From: LSCE01 sp050485425 | GTDB taxonomy: Bacteria > Pseudomonadota > Gammaproteobacteria > Nitrococcales > Aquisalimonadaceae | Assembly: GCA_050485425.1 (NCBI GenBank) | Contig: JBJHBJ010000005.1 | Coordinates: forward strand, 70,643 to 134,642 | Direction: 5' to 3' | Length of the DNA stretch: 64,000 bases | Part shown: positions 17,469 through 26,947 of the stretch, piece by piece | How the letters are laid out: every line of letters starts with the position of its first letter | Position numbering within the stretch: the stretch's first letter is position 1 | Made by a program: the position numbers and the translations under genes | Notes under the pieces: model-generated | The model's input: the letters and a program-made list of their open reading frames with translations, nothing else | Told to the model about the DNA's origin: nothing | Database searches by the model: none

Positions 17469-17607
17469 GGCATTATCCGCACGGCGCTATGCAATTGGGA
17501 GCATGGTGCGGAAACAATAAAGCCAAATCAGAGACGTAGCACACATTTTTAATTTCCGACTTATTTTTTGTTGCTTACGAGCGATACGATTCCCGGGGAA
17601 AAGCATC

Positions 17608-18414
17608 ATGACGCAAGCGTTGTTTTCGCGCGAGGGCAAGCACTTCATTCCTACCGCACTCAGCGGTGGTCCGTGGAACCCGGAGCACCTGCACGGCGGC
17701 CCGGTCGCCGGCCTGCTGGCCCATGGCGTGGAAACGGCGCTGACCAGTCCCGGCCTGCGCCTGGCCCGGCTCACCATCGATCTGATGCGCGCCGTGCCGA
17801 GAGCACCACTGGAACTGGTGACGGAAACCGTGCGCGATGGCCGCCGGGTTCAACTGCACCGATGTTCCCTGTTTGCCGACGGCGTCGAGGTCAGTCGCGC
17901 CACCGGCCTGTTTCTGGAGAAACGGGCCGTGGACGTGCCGGAGCACGGCCGTTTCCCCGGCACTTCTTTCCCCGCGCCGCCGGACGCACCCGAGGGCAGT
18001 CTGTCGGAGGTGGCGGGCTGGTCCAGGGCGTTTACCCCCCAGGGCCTGCATACCACCGCCCAGGCAGTGCGGCTGGACGGGGTTCGCGGCCAGGGGCATG
18101 GCCAGGTCTGGATGCAGTTGCCGGTGGACGTTGTCGCCGGCGAGACCACATCGGCTGCGGTCCGCACGGCCACGCTGTCGGATTTCGGCAACGGGGTCGG
18201 ACAGCTCTATCTCCCTCCGCGCCAGGGGACGATCAACACCGACATCACGCTGTACCTGCACCGGGAGCCGCAGGGCCCATGGCTGGGTCTGGACGCCTGC
18301 AGCCGCATGGAACCGACCGGCATGGGATTGGTGGAAACCGCGCTCCATGACGTGCACGGACCGGTGGGCCGCGTGCTGCAGGCGACACTGGCGATGGACG
18401 TCTACCGCCCCTGA
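17608..18414 (+). CDS. Acyl-CoA thioesterase-like protein (double hotdog)
   Basis: A 268-residue protein of the TesB/4HBT_3 type with two hotdog domains. The N-terminal domain shows GGPWNPEHLHGGPVAGLLAHGVE and the FADGVEVSRATGLFLEK strand; the second domain follows from about residue 130. Family members hydrolyse acyl-CoA esters in the cytoplasm. It is divergent from the GGDEF gene, and its end overlaps the convergent membrane-protein gene by 13 bases. Confidence 0.8.
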   Translation: MTQALFSREGKHFIPTALSGGPWNPEHLHGGPVAGLLAHGVETALTSPGLRLARLTIDLMRAVPRAPLELVTETVRDGRRVQLHRCSLFADGVEVSRATGLFLEKRAVDVPEHGRFPGTSFPAPPDAPEGSLSEVAGWSRAFTPQGLHTTAQAVRLDGVRGQGHGQVWMQLPVDVVAGETTSAAVRTATLSDFGNGVGQLYLPPRQGTINTDITLYLHREPQGPWLGLDACSRMEPTGMGLVETALHDVHGPVGRVLQATLAMDVYRP

Positions 18415-18854
18415 ACCGGCCTGCGGGGCTGCTTGCGCGAAGGCCTGTCCAGCACCAGCTTCGGCCGGCCTGCGCGCACCCGCAGCCAGTTGATGGAGCG
18501 CCGCACCGGCCGGCGGGAGACCACCCATTTCTCCAGCCGGTACTTGCCCGGGAAGTTCATCAGCATCAGGCCGATCAGGATGGTGACCACCCCCTGGCCG
18601 GGCAGCACCAGCATGGCCAGACCCAGCGCCACCAGCACGACACCCAGCAGATTCTTCGCCACCACCAGCACGGCCTGCAGCACCGGGTGCCGGCGGATCA
18701 CGGTGGCTCTCTCCCGGCGGTCACCGGCGAAATAGTCGGCCGGGATGCGCACCACGATCATCGGCACCAGCACCAGCGTGGCGACGAACATCACCAACGA
18801 GAATGCACCCAGCGCCCAGTACAGCGCCTGGGCGTTATCCAGCAGCTCCCGCAT
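18402..18854 (-). CDS. Small membrane protein with PGPGW-like motif
   Basis: A 150-residue protein with an N-terminal membrane helix, a hydrophilic loop, a helical hairpin around VVAKNLLGVVLVALGLAMLVLPGQGVVTI, and a basic C-terminal tail. LPGQG in the hairpin resembles the PGPGW family of putative membrane proteins. Its ATG overlaps the stop of the crotonase gene by one base, so it is the end of the GMC-crotonase operon. The function is unknown. Confidence 0.7.
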   Translation of the reverse strand: MRELLDNAQALYWALGAFSLVMFVATLVLVPMIVVRIPADYFAGDRRERATVIRRHPVLQAVLVVAKNLLGVVLVALGLAMLVLPGQGVVTILIGLMLMNFPGKYRLEKWVVSRRPVRRSINWLRVRAGRPKLVLDRPSRKQPRRPVQGR

Positions 18855-19708
18855 CAGTCCTCGCCGAGCACCCTGCCGCCCGGTGGCAGTTCGGCGAAAC
18901 GCCCGGGGCGCCCTTCCGCGTTCGCCTGCATGGCTTCCATGATCTCCTCCGGCTGCAGCAGGCTGGCATTCCAGATTCCGATGTAGTCCAGGCCGTCGGC
19001 GGTGGAATGGTCGCGGGCGTAGTTGGCCATGCGCTTGCAGCCGTGCACGGCCAGCGGCGGCTTGGAGGCGATCTCCCGGGCAATCCCCATGACACCGTCC
19101 AGCATCGCGGCATGATCATCGTACACGCGGTTGACCAGGCCCAGTTGCTGCGCCTCGACGGCGGGCATACGGCGTCCTGTGTAGGCCAGTTCGCGCGCCA
19201 CGCCTTCCGGCAGCAGCTTGAAGATGCGCGGGAAGGTGCCGACATCGGCGGTCATGCCCACGTTGATCTCGTGAATGGTCAGGAAGGCATCGCGGGTGGC
19301 GTAGCGCATGTCGCAGGCGGTGACCAGATCCACGCCGCCGCCGATGCAGCCACCCTGCATGGCCGCCAGCACGGGAAGGCGGCAGCGTTCAAGGCAGTTG
19401 AAGGTTTCCTGCATCTGCTTGACGTTCTGGTAGAACTTCAGCCCGGCCTGGCGGTGGGCCATCGGATCGCCGCCGGCGTTGTCATCGGCCAGCGAACCGA
19501 ACACGCTGGTATCCAGGCCCGAGGTGAAATGCGGACCGCTGGAGGAGATGACGATAACCCGTGCACGGACATTGTCGTCGATGTCGCGGATGGCTTCCGG
19601 CAACTCTCGCCAGAAAGCCGGAATCATGCTGTTGCGTTTTTCCGGCCGGTTCAGCACCAGATGAGCAACCTGGTCCTGGATGGTCAGTTCGAAACACTGG
19701 TAGGTCAT
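18854..19708 (-). CDS. Enoyl-CoA hydratase/isomerase (crotonase) family protein
   Basis: A 284-residue crotonase-fold protein. The first oxyanion region FTSGLDTSVFGS and the second, QGGCIGGGVDLVTACDMRYA, together with DAFLTIHEINVGMTADVGT, resemble delta(3,5)-delta(2,4)-dienoyl-CoA isomerases of unsaturated fatty-acid oxidation. The ATG at 19708, preceded by AGGA, is preferred; a GTG at 19756 that overlaps the stop of the GMC gene would add 16 residues and is also possible. It lies between the GMC oxidoreductase and a membrane protein in one operon. Confidence 0.86.
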   Translation of the reverse strand: MTYQCFELTIQDQVAHLVLNRPEKRNSMIPAFWRELPEAIRDIDDNVRARVIVISSSGPHFTSGLDTSVFGSLADDNAGGDPMAHRQAGLKFYQNVKQMQETFNCLERCRLPVLAAMQGGCIGGGVDLVTACDMRYATRDAFLTIHEINVGMTADVGTFPRIFKLLPEGVARELAYTGRRMPAVEAQQLGLVNRVYDDHAAMLDGVMGIAREIASKPPLAVHGCKRMANYARDHSTADGLDYIGIWNASLLQPEEIMEAMQANAEGRPGRFAELPPGGRVLGED

Positions 19709-19752
19709 GGTGTCCTGTCCCACAAAAGCCCCTCCGGGAAAGCTCTGAAGAT

Positions 19753-21399
19753 TCACGCCGGTGCACTCCGGGCCGGCTTCCGCTCCTGGCGAGATACCAC
19801 TCCCCTCGCCTCCTGCAGGATCATGTCGGCCGCCTTTTCCGCGATGGCGACCACCGGAGCATTGGTGTTGCCGCCGATCAGCGTGGGCATGATCGAGGCG
19901 TCCACCACGCGCAATCCGGGCACACCATGCACCCGGAGCCGGGCATCCACCACCGCCGACGCATCGGAGCCCATCTTACAGGTTCCGACCGGATGATAGA
20001 TCGTGTCGGCCTTCCGGCGCACGAAATCCCGTATCTGCGCATCGGTCCGCACGGCTTCGCCGGGCGACAGCTCGTCCCCCCGGTACGCTTTCATGGCGTT
20101 CGCCATCATCAACCGGCGGCCGATTTTCACCGCTGCCACCATCTTCTGCATGTCTTCCGGTGCGCTCAGATAGTTGGGCTGGATGACCGGGGGCAGCATG
20201 GGGTCGCTGCCGGCAAGCCCCACATGGCCGCGGCTTTTCGGCCGCAGGTTGCAGACATGCAGCGAGTAGCCGTGCCCCAGCAGCCAGCCCAGACGCTTGC
20301 CGTGGTTCTCCAGCTTGACCATCGTGAGGTGAAGTTGCAGGTCCGGAATCGGCTCGCGGGGGCTGCTGCGAAGGAAACCGCCGGCCTCGGTGCCGTTGCT
20401 GGAGAACACCCCCGCGCCGTCACGCCGGTACTCCGGTATGCCGCGCAGCATCTTCGGTATCATTCCCGGTGTAAAGCCGTAGGTGACCGGTTGCAGGGCC
20501 TTCTGCACGATCAGCACGTCCAGATGGTCCTGCAGGTTCCGGCCGACACCGGGCAGATGCCGTTGCACCGGGATGCCGTGCCTTGCGAGTTCACTTTCCG
20601 GGCCAATGCCGGAAAGCATGAGCAATTGCGGCGAATTGATGGCACCGGCACTGACCAGAACTTCACGGCTGGCCTCCAGCGTGCGATGCCCCCGCTTCTG
20701 TACCACCACGACACCGCTCGCCCGGCCCCCGGTGAGCCGGATGCGGCAGGTCAGCGCATCCGTCATGACATGCAGATTGGGGCGTTGCTCTGCCTCGCGC
20801 AGGTAGGCCTGGGCCACGCTCCAGCGGCGGCCACGCTTGACGGTCAGATGATACAGGCCCAAGCCTTCCTGTTCGGGCCCGTTGAAGTCCGGGTTGGCCG
20901 GGAACCCGAGCTCCTCGCCGGCATCGATCAGCGCCTGGCAGAGCGGGCTGGGTGACGGCTGGGCGGAGACATGCATCGGCCCGTCACGGCCGTGGAACGT
21001 CGGATCGCCACCGGGTTCGAAATGCTCCGACTTCAGGAAGTACGGCAGCAGATCGTCATAGCCCCAGCCGTCATTACCGAGGGACTTCCAGTGGTCGTAG
21101 TCCCAGCGGTGGCCCCGGGTGTGGCACATGGCATTCACCGAACTGCAGCCGCCCAGTGTCTTGCCGCGCGGCGTATAGATGCTGCGGCCGCCGAGCTGCT
21201 GCTCCGGCGCCGTCTCGTAGCACCAGTTCAGCTTGCGGTGGCGCATCAGGCCGAGCATGCCCATGGGAAGATGAATCATCGGCGATGTGTCACGCGGGCC
21301 GGCCTCGATCAGGCAGACGCGCACCGACGGGTCCGCCGACAGCCGGTTGGCCAGCACGCAGCCGGCCGAACCCGCACCAACGATGATGTAATCGTACAT
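19753..21399 (-). CDS. GMC family FAD-dependent oxidoreductase (choline/alcohol dehydrogenase-like)
   Basis: A 548-residue GMC flavoprotein. The FAD-binding motif DYIIVGAGSAGCVLANRLS is at the N terminus, followed by the PROSITE-type GKTLGGCSSVNAM and GAINSPQLLMLSGIG, and near the end the catalytic HPVGTCKMG and N-A-P-V segments (NTNAPVVAIAEKAADMI). Members oxidise alcohols such as choline or medium-chain alcohols (AlkJ-like) and pass electrons to the quinone pool. It follows the two-component system by 117 bases on the same strand, so that system may control it. Confidence 0.9.
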   Translation of the reverse strand: MYDYIIVGAGSAGCVLANRLSADPSVRVCLIEAGPRDTSPMIHLPMGMLGLMRHRKLNWCYETAPEQQLGGRSIYTPRGKTLGGCSSVNAMCHTRGHRWDYDHWKSLGNDGWGYDDLLPYFLKSEHFEPGGDPTFHGRDGPMHVSAQPSPSPLCQALIDAGEELGFPANPDFNGPEQEGLGLYHLTVKRGRRWSVAQAYLREAEQRPNLHVMTDALTCRIRLTGGRASGVVVVQKRGHRTLEASREVLVSAGAINSPQLLMLSGIGPESELARHGIPVQRHLPGVGRNLQDHLDVLIVQKALQPVTYGFTPGMIPKMLRGIPEYRRDGAGVFSSNGTEAGGFLRSSPREPIPDLQLHLTMVKLENHGKRLGWLLGHGYSLHVCNLRPKSRGHVGLAGSDPMLPPVIQPNYLSAPEDMQKMVAAVKIGRRLMMANAMKAYRGDELSPGEAVRTDAQIRDFVRRKADTIYHPVGTCKMGSDASAVVDARLRVHGVPGLRVVDASIMPTLIGGNTNAPVVAIAEKAADMILQEARGVVSRQERKPARSAPA

Positions 21400-21516
21400 G
21401 CCTCCTCCCTGTTCTTATGATTGACCGCGAGGGAAAGCCCCCCGGCATGTCCCAGTCTACCCGGGCCGCTCCCGCCCGGTATTGAACATAGCTGTCAGTT
21501 TGACCGAGGGCCAAGA

Positions 21517-22140
21517 TTAGAGCAGCCAGCTCCGGTAGGTCTCGGTGGAGAGTACGGCCCGTACCATTTCGCTGCTGTTGCGGGCATCGAGCTTTTCCAG
21601 GACCCGCGCCCGATGCACTTCCACGGTGCGGATGCTGACGTCCAGCTCCCAGGCGATCACCTTGTTCAGCTTGCCTTCCAGCATGCGTTCCATGACCTCC
21701 CGTTCCCGGGGCGTAAGGGACCGCAGGCGCCGCTCCACGTCCAGCCGTCGCGACTCCTCGGACCGAGCGGCGGCATCCGCGGCCAGCGCCTTGTGGATCT
21801 GGTTGAGCAGGTGCTGATCGCGGAACGGCTTTTCCAGGAAATCCATGGCCCCGGCATTCACCGCACGGACGGCCATCGGGATATCGCCGTGCCCGGTGAT
21901 GAAGATGATGGGCATCTGGACGCCCCGTGCCCGCAGCGCCTGTTGCAGTTCCAGGCCGTCCATGCCCGGAAGGCGGACATCCAGCAACAGGCAGCCGGTG
22001 CTCTCCGCCGTTACCGCGGCGAGCAGTTGTTCCGGACCGGCAAAGTCTTCCACGGCCAGCCCCTCCCCTCGCAACAGGAAACCGATGGCATGCCGCACGT
22101 CGTCATCGTCATCCACCAGGTAGACGCGGGCCTCAGTCAT
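21517..22140 (-). CDS. FixJ/TtrR-type response regulator
   Basis: A 207-residue response regulator. The receiver domain shows VYLVDDDDDVRHA, the phospho-acceptor aspartate in LLLDVRLPGMDG, and the lysine in DFLEKPF. The C-terminal LuxR-type helix-turn-helix is at LTPREREVMERMLEGKLNKVIAWELDVSIRTVEVHRARV. It overlaps the kinase gene by eight bases and is surely its partner. The likely target is the downstream GMC oxidoreductase operon, by position only. Confidence 0.93.
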   Translation of the reverse strand: MTEARVYLVDDDDDVRHAIGFLLRGEGLAVEDFAGPEQLLAAVTAESTGCLLLDVRLPGMDGLELQQALRARGVQMPIIFITGHGDIPMAVRAVNAGAMDFLEKPFRDQHLLNQIHKALAADAAARSEESRRLDVERRLRSLTPREREVMERMLEGKLNKVIAWELDVSIRTVEVHRARVLEKLDARNSSEMVRAVLSTETYRSWLL

Positions 22141-23767
22141 TCTGCCGTTCTCCGCTCACCGGCAGCCGGATCCGGAAACAGGCTCCGGCGCCCGGCAGGT
22201 TCTCCGCATCCAGCGTGCCGTGGTGTGCATCCACGATGGAGCGCACGATGGCCAATCCCAGGCCGGTGCCCTGCGGACGGGAACCGAACAACGGTTCGAA
22301 CAGCGCCCGCCGGTCACCGGGCGGCAGGCCCGGGCCGTTGTCGGCGATTCGCAGGCAGACCGCGCGACCGTCCTCCGACAGGCCGGTGGCCACTTCCACC
22401 CAGCGCTCTTCCGGCGGTCGCGATCCGGGTGCCATCGCCTCCACGGCATTCTGCACCAGGTTTACCACCACCTGCTGCAACTCGATGGCATTGGCAAGCA
22501 CTGGCGGCAACTCCGCTGCCATATCCAGTCGCAACGCCACCTGCCGGCGGCGCAGTTCCGGGCCCAGCAGGGCCACCGCATCCCCGATCAGGACATTGAG
22601 CTGCTGCGGCTGGCGCTGCGCCGACTCCTCCCGCAGATAACCCCGTGTCCTGCGCACGATATCGGACGCCCGCTCGGTGCCGGCCACGATACGGTCCAGC
22701 GCCTCCTGCAGCGGTTGCCCCACCTCGTTACGCTCGACCATCCGGCGGGCAGCCTGGGCGTAGCTGTTGACCACACAGAGCGGCTGGTTCACCTCATGGG
22801 CAATGCCGGCCGCCAGGGTGCTCATCGCGTTCAGGCGCCCCGCCCGGGCCAGGGTACTGAGATGCTGCCGGGCGGCGCTCTCCGCCGCCCGGCGTTCGGC
22901 GCGCAGGGCCGCAAGCAGCAGACCGGTCAGCGAAAACATGGCGACCTGGGCATGCATGGACAGCAGGTCCTGCGGCATGCCGCTCTGCGCAAACGGCCCG
23001 CCACCCAGTGCGGTGCAGTGCAGCGCCACCCCTGCCACCAGCAGGATCAGCAACGCCACCAGCCAGGGCGGCTGGCGGATGGCTGCGTACATCAGCACCG
23101 GGAAAAGCGCATAGGAAGCGGGCAGCGTCATCATGAACGGCAGGCCCAGCGAATAGACGGCCAGGGCGATTCCCGGCGCCACCACCAGCAGGATCCGCCC
23201 TTCCCAGTTCAGCGGGAAATCACGCCACGGCCGGCGAAGCACGGCCATCAGCACCGGCGCCAGCAGCAGCATACCCATGAAATCCGACAGCAGGCAGAGG
23301 CCGAAGATCTCGGCGAAACCGGCGCTAAGGCCGGCCATGACCAACGCACCCAGCGCCGCACTGACCAGGGCGGACGCGACGGCACCGACCGCCAGCAGCA
23401 CCAGCACGTCGCGGATGCGTTGCAACCGGGGGGAAAAATCGGTCAGGCGCAGCAGCCGGACGCCGGCCACCGCGGCCAGGCCGCCGGCAGCCCCCAGGAT
23501 GACGGCATCAAGCACACCCGCACCGAGATGCAACTGCGCCAGCGCGCCAAGGGCTGCCCCGGTAAGCGCCATCCGATAGCCGTAGTGGTAGACGAAGGCA
23601 AGCAGGATCCCGGTGGCCGGCCAGACCATCGGCACCGGGGGATCGTCCAGCCGCATATCCAGGGACCAGATGGTCAGCAGCAGGTACAGCACACCCATGC
23701 CGGCATGGATGCCGGCCGCACGCCACGGGCCGTTCGTACGCTGCAACTGCTCCGCCGATGTCGCCAT
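22133..23767 (-). CDS. MASE1-type sensor histidine kinase
   Basis: A 544-residue kinase. About eight membrane helices in residues 15-290 form a MASE1-like sensor. The H box is GIAHEVNQPLCVVNSYAQ, the N box VVNLVQNAVEAM, and the G boxes ADNGPGLPPGDR and GTGLGLAIVRSIVDAHHG. The NQPL-type H box is typical of kinases paired with FixJ-like regulators. There is no periplasmic sensor domain, so the signal is probably membrane-borne or redox-related. It is the first gene of the kinase-regulator pair. Confidence 0.92.
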   Translation of the reverse strand: MATSAEQLQRTNGPWRAAGIHAGMGVLYLLLTIWSLDMRLDDPPVPMVWPATGILLAFVYHYGYRMALTGAALGALAQLHLGAGVLDAVILGAAGGLAAVAGVRLLRLTDFSPRLQRIRDVLVLLAVGAVASALVSAALGALVMAGLSAGFAEIFGLCLLSDFMGMLLLAPVLMAVLRRPWRDFPLNWEGRILLVVAPGIALAVYSLGLPFMMTLPASYALFPVLMYAAIRQPPWLVALLILLVAGVALHCTALGGGPFAQSGMPQDLLSMHAQVAMFSLTGLLLAALRAERRAAESAARQHLSTLARAGRLNAMSTLAAGIAHEVNQPLCVVNSYAQAARRMVERNEVGQPLQEALDRIVAGTERASDIVRRTRGYLREESAQRQPQQLNVLIGDAVALLGPELRRRQVALRLDMAAELPPVLANAIELQQVVVNLVQNAVEAMAPGSRPPEERWVEVATGLSEDGRAVCLRIADNGPGLPPGDRRALFEPLFGSRPQGTGLGLAIVRSIVDAHHGTLDAENLPGAGACFRIRLPVSGERQND

Positions 23768-23792
23768 CCGGCCTTACCTTTGGGAGTTTCCG

Positions 23793-24761
23793 TCAGCCAT
23801 TGTCCAGCGCCCCGCCGCAACTGGAGCCCTGACCGGCGGTACAGCCGAAACAGTGATCGGCCACGGCGATGCTGCCGCCGTCCAGCCCGGACGGCTCCAG
23901 ATCGCGGATATGCGTACCACTGGCAGGGCCCGCACCCAGCGGCATGTGCAGCATCTGGTTGAAATCGCAATCGTAGACGTAGCCCTTCCAGTCCACGGAG
24001 ATCAGCGTGCGACACATCACCGCTTCCAGATTCTCGTCCCGATGGGCATCCCGCAGCAACTGCATGTAGGCGCCATGCCGCCCCTGTTTCGCCAGCGTCT
24101 TGGCAAACCGGTTGATGGGCATGTTTGCGATCGTGAACAGATCATTGAAGACGATGCCGAATTCCTGCCCCAGATGCTCCTTGTACGCCTGTTCCAGCGC
24201 CTGTTGCGACGGTGGCAGCGTGGGCCCCAGCGGGTTGTAGACCAGGCTGAGCGACAGGCCGGAGCCGTCCTTGCCGTAACCCAGCGCGTTCAACTGCCGC
24301 AGGCCGGCAATGCTGGCCTGGAAGACGCCGTCGCCGCGCTGGCTGTTGACGTTATCCTCCATGTAGCACGGCAACGAGGCCACCACCTGCACCTGATGAT
24401 CGGCGAGGAACTTCGCCAGGTCTTCGTAGCCGGGCTGTTCCAGGATGGTGAGATTGCAACGGTCCATGACGGTGATTCCGCGCTGCCGCGCTTCCATCAC
24501 CAGATCACGGAAATGCGGGTTCATCTCCGGTGCGCCGCCGGTGAGGTCCAGCGTTTCGATTCCCGAACGGTCGATGAAGCTCAGTAGTTCTCCGACCGTT
24601 TCCCGATCCATAACCTCCTTGCGATTCGGCCCGGCATTGACGTGGCAATGAAAGCAGGTCTGGTTGCAGATGTAGCCCAGGTTCACCTGCAGCGTCTTCA
24701 GCGGCGCACGGCGGAGAGCGGGAAAATCATTGCGTTTCAGTACGGGTTCGATTGCGGACAT
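23793..24761 (-). CDS. arsS: Arsenosugar biosynthesis radical SAM protein ArsS
   Basis: A 322-residue radical SAM enzyme. The cluster-binding CNQTCFHC lies at about residues 33-40. The DUF3641-type C terminus has CRTLISVDWKGYVYDCDFN and HCFGCTAGQGSSCGG, which is diagnostic for ArsS. Family knowledge: ArsS joins dimethylarsinate to a 5'-deoxyadenosyl group on the way to arsenosugars. No ArsM methyltransferase is in the window. It lies directly downstream of a flavin disulfide reductase and a TVP38 protein, an arrangement that recurs with ArsS. No in-frame TGA is present, so this copy is not a selenoprotein. Confidence 0.92.
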   Translation of the reverse strand: MSAIEPVLKRNDFPALRRAPLKTLQVNLGYICNQTCFHCHVNAGPNRKEVMDRETVGELLSFIDRSGIETLDLTGGAPEMNPHFRDLVMEARQRGITVMDRCNLTILEQPGYEDLAKFLADHQVQVVASLPCYMEDNVNSQRGDGVFQASIAGLRQLNALGYGKDGSGLSLSLVYNPLGPTLPPSQQALEQAYKEHLGQEFGIVFNDLFTIANMPINRFAKTLAKQGRHGAYMQLLRDAHRDENLEAVMCRTLISVDWKGYVYDCDFNQMLHMPLGAGPASGTHIRDLEPSGLDGGSIAVADHCFGCTAGQGSSCGGALDNG

Positions 24762-24772
24762 GAAACACTCCG

Positions 24773-26206
24773 TCAGGGTAGTAGCCGATTGATCCAGTGC
24801 ACCAGCCGGCGGGTGCCGGGAGCGAACAGTTTCGGCGAGTAGAGCGAGTTCACCGCCCGGCGGTGCACCTGAGCCAGGGTCGGGTAAGCGTGAATGGCGG
24901 CGGAAATGTGTGACACCTTGATCTTCGCCTGCATGGCCAGCACCAGTTCATGGATCAGCTCGCCGGCATGCGGCCCCAGCAGGCTGGCGCCTATGAGCCT
25001 GCCCTTGCTGACCACCAGCTTGGCCAGTCCGCGCTCATTGCCTTCGGCCAGTGCGCGGTCCACATCGCCGAAACGGAAACGGGCCACATCCACCTGCAGT
25101 CCACGTTCGCGTGCCGCCTGCTCGGTAAGGCCCACATGTGCCAGTTCGGGGGCGGTGTAGGTCACCCAGGGAGCAACGCGGTAGTCCGCCTTCTTCGGAA
25201 AACGGAAAATGGCGTTGGCGATGATAATACCGGCCTGGTATTCGGCCATATGGGTAAACGGGTACGGGCCGCAGACATCGCCACAGGCAAAGATGTGCGT
25301 CGCCGAGGTGCGCATCCTGGCGTCCACCACGATTCCGGTCTTCCCGGTTTCGACGCCGGCACGGTCCAGTTGCAGTTCCTCGATGTTGGGGCTGCGTCCG
25401 GCCGCCACCAGCAGAGCCTCCGCCTCCAGGGGCAGGGCACCGTCGGGCCCGCTGCTATGCAGCGTGATGGTTCCATCCCCTGCGCTCACCCGCTCCACGC
25501 GCGTGCCGGTATGCAGCTCCAGCCCCTCCTCGCGCAGGGCGGCAGCCAGTTCCCCGGTCAGTTCCGGATCCTCCCGGCCCAGCAGCCGGTCGGCCATTTC
25601 CACCACGGTGACCCGACTCCCCAGCCGGGCAAAGGCCTGGGCCAGTTCCAGGCCGATCGGGCCGCCTCCCATGACTGCCAGGCGCGGTGGCAGGGAGCGT
25701 AATCCGAAGACGGTTTCATTGGTCAGGTAGTCGACCCTGTCCAGCCCTGGCACCGGTGGCACCGCAGGGCGCGAACCGGTGGCGATGACAAAGCGGCGCC
25801 CGGAGATACGCTCGCCGTCAACCTCTACCGTGTGGGGATCCAGGAAACGCGCGGTGCCGAAGCGGACATCCACGCCGTAGCCGCGGAAGCGCTCGGGGTC
25901 GTCGTGCACCTGGATGCGTTCGATCACCGAGCGGACGCGGTCCATCACCGCCCCCAGATCCGCCTCCACACCGCCCACCTGCACACCGAAGTCACCGGCA
26001 TGCCGGGCCAGATGGGCCACTTCGGCAGCACGGATCAGGCTCTTGCTCGGCACGCAGCCGTAGTGCAGACAATCGCCGCCCAGCACCGGTGCGCGCTCGA
26101 TCAGCACCACGTCCAGGCCCAGTTGCCCCGCAACGCTGGCCGTTACCAGTCCGCCGACACCGCCACCGACAATCACCAGATCGTGCCTGCGCTCACCGGC
26201 CGCCAT
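24773..26206 (-). CDS. FAD-dependent disulfide reductase (mercuric reductase / dihydrolipoyl dehydrogenase-like)
   Basis: A 477-residue class I flavoprotein disulfide reductase. It has the FAD motif VIVGGGVGGLVTASVAGQLG, the redox-active pair in GGDCLHYGCVPSKSLI, the NAD(P)-binding MGGGPIGLELAQAFARLGS, the second FAD motif FACGDVCG, and the C-terminal HAYPTLAQVHRRA in which the active-site base histidine sits. It lacks the CC tail of mercuric reductases. The gene is two bases from the TVP38 gene and 11 from arsS, so the three form an operon. The substrate is probably a low-molecular disulfide or an arsenic/sulfur compound; this is inference. Confidence 0.88.
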   Translation of the reverse strand: MAAGERRHDLVIVGGGVGGLVTASVAGQLGLDVVLIERAPVLGGDCLHYGCVPSKSLIRAAEVAHLARHAGDFGVQVGGVEADLGAVMDRVRSVIERIQVHDDPERFRGYGVDVRFGTARFLDPHTVEVDGERISGRRFVIATGSRPAVPPVPGLDRVDYLTNETVFGLRSLPPRLAVMGGGPIGLELAQAFARLGSRVTVVEMADRLLGREDPELTGELAAALREEGLELHTGTRVERVSAGDGTITLHSSGPDGALPLEAEALLVAAGRSPNIEELQLDRAGVETGKTGIVVDARMRTSATHIFACGDVCGPYPFTHMAEYQAGIIIANAIFRFPKKADYRVAPWVTYTAPELAHVGLTEQAARERGLQVDVARFRFGDVDRALAEGNERGLAKLVVSKGRLIGASLLGPHAGELIHELVLAMQAKIKVSHISAAIHAYPTLAQVHRRAVNSLYSPKLFAPGTRRLVHWINRLLP

Positions 26207-26208
26207 GC

Positions 26209-26898
26209 TCAGTTCTCCCCCTTGGGCGTGTGTTCGTGGTCCACGGTGGGATCCTGCTTGATGCGCCGCACCAGTCTGGGCAGGAAGATCACGGCAGCAA
26301 GCAGGCCGATGGCGATCAGCACCGCATTGATGCCGCTCCGCCCGCCGGCCACGGTTTCCGCACCGGCGTGGCCGATCCAGGTGTAGGCGAACGCACCGGG
26401 CAGCATGCAGGCGTAGCTGGCCAGCACGTAGTGAAGCAGCGGGATCCTCGTCAACCCCAGCGCGTAGTTCAGCAGGTTGAACGGGAAGATGGGCACCAGC
26501 CGCGTGAAGGCGACGAAGCGCCAGCCCTCCCGTTCGACCCCGGTGATCAGCCGGTCAAGCCGGCCTGCCGTCCGGGCAGCCACCCAGTCCGAGGCAAGAT
26601 AGCGCGCCACCAGGAAAGCAAGCGTGGCACCGACCGTGGCGCCGGTCAGACTGTAGAACGTCCCCAGCACCGGCCCGAACAGCACACCGCCGGCAATGGT
26701 GAAGATCAGGCCCGGCAGGAACGCCACGGTGGCCACGGCGTAGGCCGCCATGAACACCAGCGGGGCCAGTGCGCCGAGCGCGTCCAGCCGCTGCTGCACG
26801 AGTTGCACGCTGAGCTGGTCGCGGTAGGCGACGCCGACAGCCACTAGCGCGAGCACCAGCACCACCAGGAACAACCGCGTCCATCCGATACGTGTCAT
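26209..26898 (-). CDS. TVP38/TMEM64 (DedA-like) membrane protein
   Basis: A 229-residue integral membrane protein with the SNARE-associated/DedA core FLPGLIFTIAGGVLFGPVLGTFYSLTGATVG followed by PIFPFNLLNYALGLTRI. The start at 26898 has a GGAGG upstream and is followed directly by the first helix (RLFLVVLVLALVAVGV). Family members may move lipids or small molecules across the membrane. The gene lies two bases upstream of the flavin disulfide reductase on the same strand and is probably co-transcribed with arsS. Confidence 0.88.
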   Translation of the reverse strand: MTRIGWTRLFLVVLVLALVAVGVAYRDQLSVQLVQQRLDALGALAPLVFMAAYAVATVAFLPGLIFTIAGGVLFGPVLGTFYSLTGATVGATLAFLVARYLASDWVAARTAGRLDRLITGVEREGWRFVAFTRLVPIFPFNLLNYALGLTRIPLLHYVLASYACMLPGAFAYTWIGHAGAETVAGGRSGINAVLIAIGLLAAVIFLPRLVRRIKQDPTVDHEHTPKGEN

Positions 26899-26947
26899 GA
26901 ACGTGGGCCTCCGGTGCGCATACGCATTGGAGCGTTGGCAACCGCCT

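Noticed and set aside
19561..20955. 464-codon open frame on the + strand
   Set aside because: Antisense to the GMC oxidoreductase, with no recognisable domain.
22220..23962. 580-codon open frame on the + strand
   Set aside because: Antisense to the histidine kinase; composition is that of a shadow frame.
23793..24761. ArsS as a selenoprotein
   Set aside because: Some ArsS proteins are selenoproteins, but this frame has no internal TGA and the C-terminal cysteine motif is encoded normally.
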